The notes under the pieces: generated by a model | Database searches by the model: none | The model's input: the letters and a program-made list of their open reading frames with translations, nothing else | What the model was told of the DNA's origin: nothing | Source: Tumebacillus permanentifrigoris | GTDB taxonomy: Bacteria > Bacillota > Bacilli > Tumebacillales > Tumebacillaceae | Reading direction: 5' to 3' | Length of the DNA: 35,159 bases | Assembly (NCBI RefSeq): GCF_003148565.1 | Contig: NZ_QGGL01000026.1 | Location: 1 to 35,159, forward strand | Position numbers and translations under genes: made by a program | Shown here: positions 31,451 through 35,159 of the stretch, one piece after another | Numbering within the stretch: position 1 is the stretch's first letter | Layout: the number at the start of each line of letters is the position of its first letter

Positions 31451-31478
31451 TCTGACCCGCCAGTCAGTACAATATAAA
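31451..31478. promoter_or_regulatory. Inverted repeat in the RND gene promoter region
   Basis: CTGAC CCGCCA GTCAG (31452-31467) is a perfect 5-bp inverted repeat, directly before TACAATATAAAG, which holds possible -10 elements. TGACnnnnnnGTCA is a form common for TetR-family operators of exporter genes. No regulator gene is seen in the window. Confidence 0.4.
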
Positions 31479-31513
31479 GTAGGAAAGCAAGGCAATGGGG
31501 AGGGAATTGTGAA

Positions 31514-34500
31514 GTGATGAACATGACAAGGTTCTCCATGAAGAACGCCGGGTTGATTTTCTTGATCATCCTGATGATCTTTGGTGGGGGACTTTATTCC
31601 GTTACAACGATGAAGATGGAGCAACTGCCGAATGTAGACATTCCGTATCTTTCGGTCACGGTGGTCTATCCAGGGGCGACGCCCGACCAAGTGTTGGCGG
31701 ATGTGGGCAAGCCGTTGGAGACGCAGCTCGCCACGGTCAAGGATGTCAAAAACCTCTACGTCACCTCGCTGGCCAATGCCGCCTATGTCACGTTGGAGTT
31801 TGACATGAAAAAGTCGATGGACGACGCGGAGAAGGACGTCCAGACGGCGCTGAGCAAAGTCCAATTGCCAGACAGCGTGAAAAAACCGGACGTGGCCAAG
31901 CAAGGCCCGTCCAGTGACGCGATCTATACGTTTGCCGTCGATGGCAACGGAGCGGAGCAAGAAACGGTCCAACAGTATATCGACCAGACGATGAAGCCGG
32001 CTCTGCAAGCGGTAGAAGGCGTCAGCAAGATCGAAGTCGACGGTGCCACGGACAAGAAAATGTTCGTCAAAGTCGACCCGACCAAGCTCAAGGAGCACAA
32101 CCTGACGCTCGACAAAGTGAAACAAGCGTTGCTGGCCAACAACATCTCCGCCCCGACTGGTGCGGTGAACATCGAGGGCAAGTCGATGAACGTGCAAGTC
32201 GGCAAGCAACTGACCTCGATTGAGGATGTCAAAAACGTCAATCTGATCCTCGTCGAGCAAAACATGAACGGCATCACCGATGCGTTCCAGTCGATCGGTG
32301 AAGGCATGGGCCAACTCGGTTCCGCAGTGGGGACGATTGGACAAGGGCAAGCGCTGATGCAACAGGAAATCATGGTCATGGGCGGCATCAACCAACTCGC
32401 CACGCAACTGATGGCCGACCAAGCGGCGCTCCAAGCCAAGCAAGCTCAACTCGATGCCTTGCAAAAAGTGAACGCGCCGCAGGACAAGCTCGCACCGCTG
32501 CAAGGCGAGATCGCGGGCCTGCAAGCCAAATTACAAGGCGAGCAGAGCAAGATCACCGAACTGCAAGGCACCCTGACGCAGCTCCAAGCGGCGCTGAAAA
32601 AGTCAGGGGAGTCTCTGCAATCGTCAGGTGGGCAAAAAACGACCGCTCCGAGCGCTGACAGCGCTCAAGCGGGCGTCACCTTGAAGACGCTGAAACTGTC
32701 TGAGATCGCGGATGTGACCTATGAAGTGGGCGAGGTTGGCGCCTACACCCGCCTGAATGGCAAACCGGCGGTCGTCGTCGGGGTCTACCCGTCGATCGGG
32801 GCGAACACCGTCGATGTGGTCAAAGGCGTGCAGGACAAGCTGACCAGCATCAAGATGCCGGAGGGATACAGTGTATCAACCCTGCGCGACAATTCGGTGG
32901 AGGTCAAGAAATCGGTCGACTCGATGTTGCGCGAGGCGATTTTTGGCGCGGTGCTGGCGGCGCTCGTGACGCTTGCCTTCCTGCGCAACCTGCGCTCGAC
33001 GATCGTGGCCCTGCTGTCGATTCCGCTGTCGATCCTCGTGACGATGGTCTGCATGAAGTACCTCGATTACTCGCTGAACATGCTGACGCTCGCCGGGGTA
33101 GCCGTGGCGGTCGGGCGAGTTGTCGACGACTCGATAGTCGTCATCGAAAACATCTACCGCCGCATCCAGATGTCCAGTCAGGAGGAGCGTGACGCGAACC
33201 TCGTGATGAGCGCAACGGGCGAAGTTTCCTCGGCGATCACCTCGTCCACGGTGACGACGATTGCGGTATTTGGCCCGCTGGCTTTTGTACCGGGCATCGT
33301 CGGGAAGTTTTTTGCCCCGTTTGCGTGGACGGTCGTCATCGCGCTGGCGTTCTCGCTGCTGATCGCGATCACCGTCGTGCCGCTGATGTCGCGTCTGTTC
33401 CTGCTCAACCTGAAACCGGTCGAGCACAAGGAAGGCTGGTTGCAAAACGGCTACAAGTCCCTGTTGCACTGGTCGCTCGGACACAAGACGATCGTCATCG
33501 TCATCTGTCTCGCGTTGCTGGCAGGCACAGGGGTGCTCGGGATGAAGATCCCGCGCAACTTCTTCCCCGCGGAGAAGACGACCGCCTACAACTTCACCGC
33601 CGACTTGCCACAGGGCTCGTCGCTGGAGCGTTCCAACGAAGTGGCGCTGAAAATGGAGAAGTTGGTGCAGGATACGAACGCGGTGACCGATTACAACACC
33701 ACCGTCCATGCGGGCAATGTGCGCGTGCGTGCGACGTTGAAGGACACGGTGGACAGCGATGCGTTTGAGACGAATTTCCGGGACCAGATCAAGGCGGAGA
33801 ATTTCGGAGAAGGTGTAAAAACCGCGCTGGCCGGCAAAGCGGGCATCGGTGGCAACGGCGACCTGTTCCTCGTCGTCAACGGGCCAGATCTGGAGACGAT
33901 CAAGCAGGCTTCCGACGAGATGAAAAAAGCCGTCGAGAAAGTCTCGAACGTCGCAGATGTAAAAACCAACCTCGAAGGCACGCGCCCGCAAGTCTCGATC
34001 TCGGTCGATGACGACAAAGCGGCGGCCAATGGCGTGAACCCGGTGATGATCATGGGGGCTGTGCGCGACATGATCTCCGGTTCCACGGTGACCCATGTCA
34101 CGCTGAACGGCAAGACGACCGAACTGAACCTCGCGTTGAAAGTGGACGGGCTGAACAGCACGGACAAGATCGCGCAACAAGCGGTCACCAATATGACGGG
34201 CAAGGATGTCAAAATTGGCGACATCGCCAAAGTCGAGCAAATCACCGGCGCGACCTCGGTCCAGCGCCTGAACCAACAGGAGTACGTCTCGATCTCGGGC
34301 AAGATCACCGACACCAACACGTCAGGTGTGCAAGCCCAAGTGGAGCAGGAGATCGCCAAACTCTCGCTTCCGGTAGGTGTGACGTACTACTTTGAAGGGG
34401 AGTCCAAAGCGATGGCAGAGGGCTTCACCAACATGGCGCTGGCGATTGGCGTTTCGATTGCGCTGGTGTACATGGTGATGATGATCGCGTTTGGCGAGAT

Positions 34501-34948
34501 GCTGGCCCCGCTAGCGATTCTGTTCTCGTTGCCGTTTATCTTTGTCGGTTCGGTGGCAGGTCTGTACGTGTTCAACGAATCGCTCGGGATGCCGGCGATG
34601 GTTGGCATACTGATGTTGATCGGGATCGTCGTGACGAACGCGATCGTCCTGATCGACCGCGTGATGCAGAACCGAGCGAAGGGATTGAGCACGCACGAAT
34701 CGTTGCTGGAAGCGGGCTCGACGCGGATTCGTCCGATCCTGATGACCGCCGTGGCGACGATCGGGGCGCTGGTTCCGTTGGCGATCTCGACGGAGGGTGG
34801 GATTATCTCACGGTCGCTGGCGATCGTGGTCATCTCCGGCTTGACGACCTCGACCCTGCTGACGCTGGTGGTCGTTCCGATCGCCTACACGATCCTCGAC
34901 AACATCCGGTTCGCGCTGTTCGGCAAGCGCAAGGAGAAAAAAAACTGA
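31514..34948 (+). CDS. RND family efflux transporter permease (SwrC/AcrB-like)
   Basis: The 1144-residue protein is a proton-driven exporter of the HAE1/AcrB-SwrC type. It has an N-terminal helix (MTRFSMKNAGLIFLIILMIF), a first large extracytoplasmic domain, helices 2-6 with the proton-relay pair Asp538/Asp539 in GRVVDDSIVVIEN, a second domain and helices 8-12. Between about residues 250 and 385 a Gln/Ala/Leu-rich coiled coil (AALQAKQAQLDALQKV, then LQGEIAGLQAKLQGE) is inserted in the first extracytoplasmic domain. It is longer than the roughly 1,065 residues of SwrC. No membrane fusion protein or outer channel gene is nearby. GTG 31514 after GGGGAGGG is chosen; ATG 31517 is an alternative. 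There is no clear terminator before the IS element downstream. Confidence 0.92.
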   Translation: MMNMTRFSMKNAGLIFLIILMIFGGGLYSVTTMKMEQLPNVDIPYLSVTVVYPGATPDQVLADVGKPLETQLATVKDVKNLYVTSLANAAYVTLEFDMKKSMDDAEKDVQTALSKVQLPDSVKKPDVAKQGPSSDAIYTFAVDGNGAEQETVQQYIDQTMKPALQAVEGVSKIEVDGATDKKMFVKVDPTKLKEHNLTLDKVKQALLANNISAPTGAVNIEGKSMNVQVGKQLTSIEDVKNVNLILVEQNMNGITDAFQSIGEGMGQLGSAVGTIGQGQALMQQEIMVMGGINQLATQLMADQAALQAKQAQLDALQKVNAPQDKLAPLQGEIAGLQAKLQGEQSKITELQGTLTQLQAALKKSGESLQSSGGQKTTAPSADSAQAGVTLKTLKLSEIADVTYEVGEVGAYTRLNGKPAVVVGVYPSIGANTVDVVKGVQDKLTSIKMPEGYSVSTLRDNSVEVKKSVDSMLREAIFGAVLAALVTLAFLRNLRSTIVALLSIPLSILVTMVCMKYLDYSLNMLTLAGVAVAVGRVVDDSIVVIENIYRRIQMSSQEERDANLVMSATGEVSSAITSSTVTTIAVFGPLAFVPGIVGKFFAPFAWTVVIALAFSLLIAITVVPLMSRLFLLNLKPVEHKEGWLQNGYKSLLHWSLGHKTIVIVICLALLAGTGVLGMKIPRNFFPAEKTTAYNFTADLPQGSSLERSNEVALKMEKLVQDTNAVTDYNTTVHAGNVRVRATLKDTVDSDAFETNFRDQIKAENFGEGVKTALAGKAGIGGNGDLFLVVNGPDLETIKQASDEMKKAVEKVSNVADVKTNLEGTRPQVSISVDDDKAAANGVNPVMIMGAVRDMISGSTVTHVTLNGKTTELNLALKVDGLNSTDKIAQQAVTNMTGKDVKIGDIAKVEQITGATSVQRLNQQEYVSISGKITDTNTSGVQAQVEQEIAKLSLPVGVTYYFEGESKAMAEGFTNMALAIGVSIALVYMVMMIAFGEMLAPLAILFSLPFIFVGSVAGLYVFNESLGMPAMVGILMLIGIVVTNAIVLIDRVMQNRAKGLSTHESLLEAGSTRIRPILMTAVATIGALVPLAISTEGGIISRSLAIVVISGLTTSTLLTLVVVPIAYTILDNIRFALFGKRKEKKN

Positions 34949-35003
34949 AGCTGTCAGAAGTGTAAAGCGTACAGGTAGGGAACGAAAAAAGGCACATCCA
35001 TTA

Positions 35004-35159
35004 TGATCTGACCCCTGTCAAGTGGACAGAAAAGAAAGCCTAAAAATCAATAGGCGCTAAGCGACCATAGTCCGGTATCGTACCGGGCTATGGTTTTTTA
35101 GTCTGCTTTGGAATCGTTTATGGTTATAGAACTTCACGTAGCGTTTTACTGCTACTTCG
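35004..35159 (-). mobile_element. IS3-family insertion sequence, right end (partial)
   Basis: The end begins TGATCTGACCCCTGTCAAGT at 35004, a typical IS3-family (IS150-like) terminal inverted repeat starting with TG. The C-terminal end of an OrfB transposase on the minus strand lies just inside. The rest is outside the window, so the other end and any target duplication cannot be seen. It inserted about 55 bases after the RND gene. Confidence 0.85.
35057..35159 (-). CDS. IS3-family transposase OrfB, C-terminal fragment
   Basis: The last 33 residues are visible, with VKRYVKFYNHKRFQSRL and then NHSPVRYRTM before the stop. The pattern YxxFYNxxRxxxxLxxxSPxxYR is the usual C-terminus of DDE transposases of the IS3 family (rve domain). 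The gene is cut by the window edge; the DDE residues lie outside. Confidence 0.87.
   Translation of the reverse strand, partial: EVAVKRYVKFYNHKRFQSRLKNHSPVRYRTMVA

Overview
The window comes from the chromosome of an endospore-forming Bacillota bacterium of moderately high GC. The gene order is the origin-proximal block known from Bacillus subtilis: rRNA operon, yaaC (reverse), guaB, dacA, pdxS-pdxT, serS, dck/dgk (reverse), tadA, SRP RNA, dnaX, ebfC, recR, yaaL, bofA, csfB. The sporulation genes bofA (pro-sigma-K processing) and csfB (Gin) support a spore former. Codon use, GC and accessory content suggest Alicyclobacillaceae (for example Tumebacillus), but this is only an inference.

Layout. 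1-351: 23S 3' end, 5S rRNA and terminator. 373-3583: a tandem GNAT acetyltransferase, then a reverse operon of yaaC, a polyprenyl-synthase-like protein without its aspartate motifs, and a small membrane protein. 3608-8408: guaB, dacA with a 42-residue membrane ORF behind it, and the PLP synthase pair pdxS-pdxT. 8439-13868: a GH15-type glycosidase, serS, a GT39-like membrane glycosyltransferase, and a secreted Thr-rich DUF5667 protein followed by 48-bp tandem repeats. 14026-15846: dgk-dck on the minus strand and a small membrane protein. 15873-17208: five tRNA genes (Ser-GCU, Arg-ACG, Arg-CCU, Ser-CGA, Ser-GGA) interleaved with tadA and ending in the SRP RNA. 17295-21470: an orphan PAS histidine kinase, then dnaX-ebfC-recR.

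21577-28562 is the accessory part, lying between recR and yaaL, which are neighbours in B. subtilis. A GC-rich secreted M14 carboxypeptidase comes first. An AT-rich island follows. It holds an XRE repressor with a LexA-type box, an operator-like palindrome, an unknown 104-residue protein, a frameshifted DinD/Bro-like remnant, an 857-residue LCAT-like alpha/beta hydrolase with beta-sandwich domains coupled to a membrane protein, and a second decayed gene. This is the best candidate for an undescribed system, possibly anti-phage or inter-bacterial conflict. That role is inferred from context and architecture only.

28563-35159: yaaL, a promoter-hairpins-terminator unit that may be a small RNA or leader, bofA, a reverse operon of GT2, DUF2304 and an SMR/EamA-like protein (likely lipid-linked sugar synthesis and flipping, possibly linked to the GT39 enzyme), csfB, an RND exporter with an inserted coiled coil, and the end of an IS3-family element cut by the window edge.
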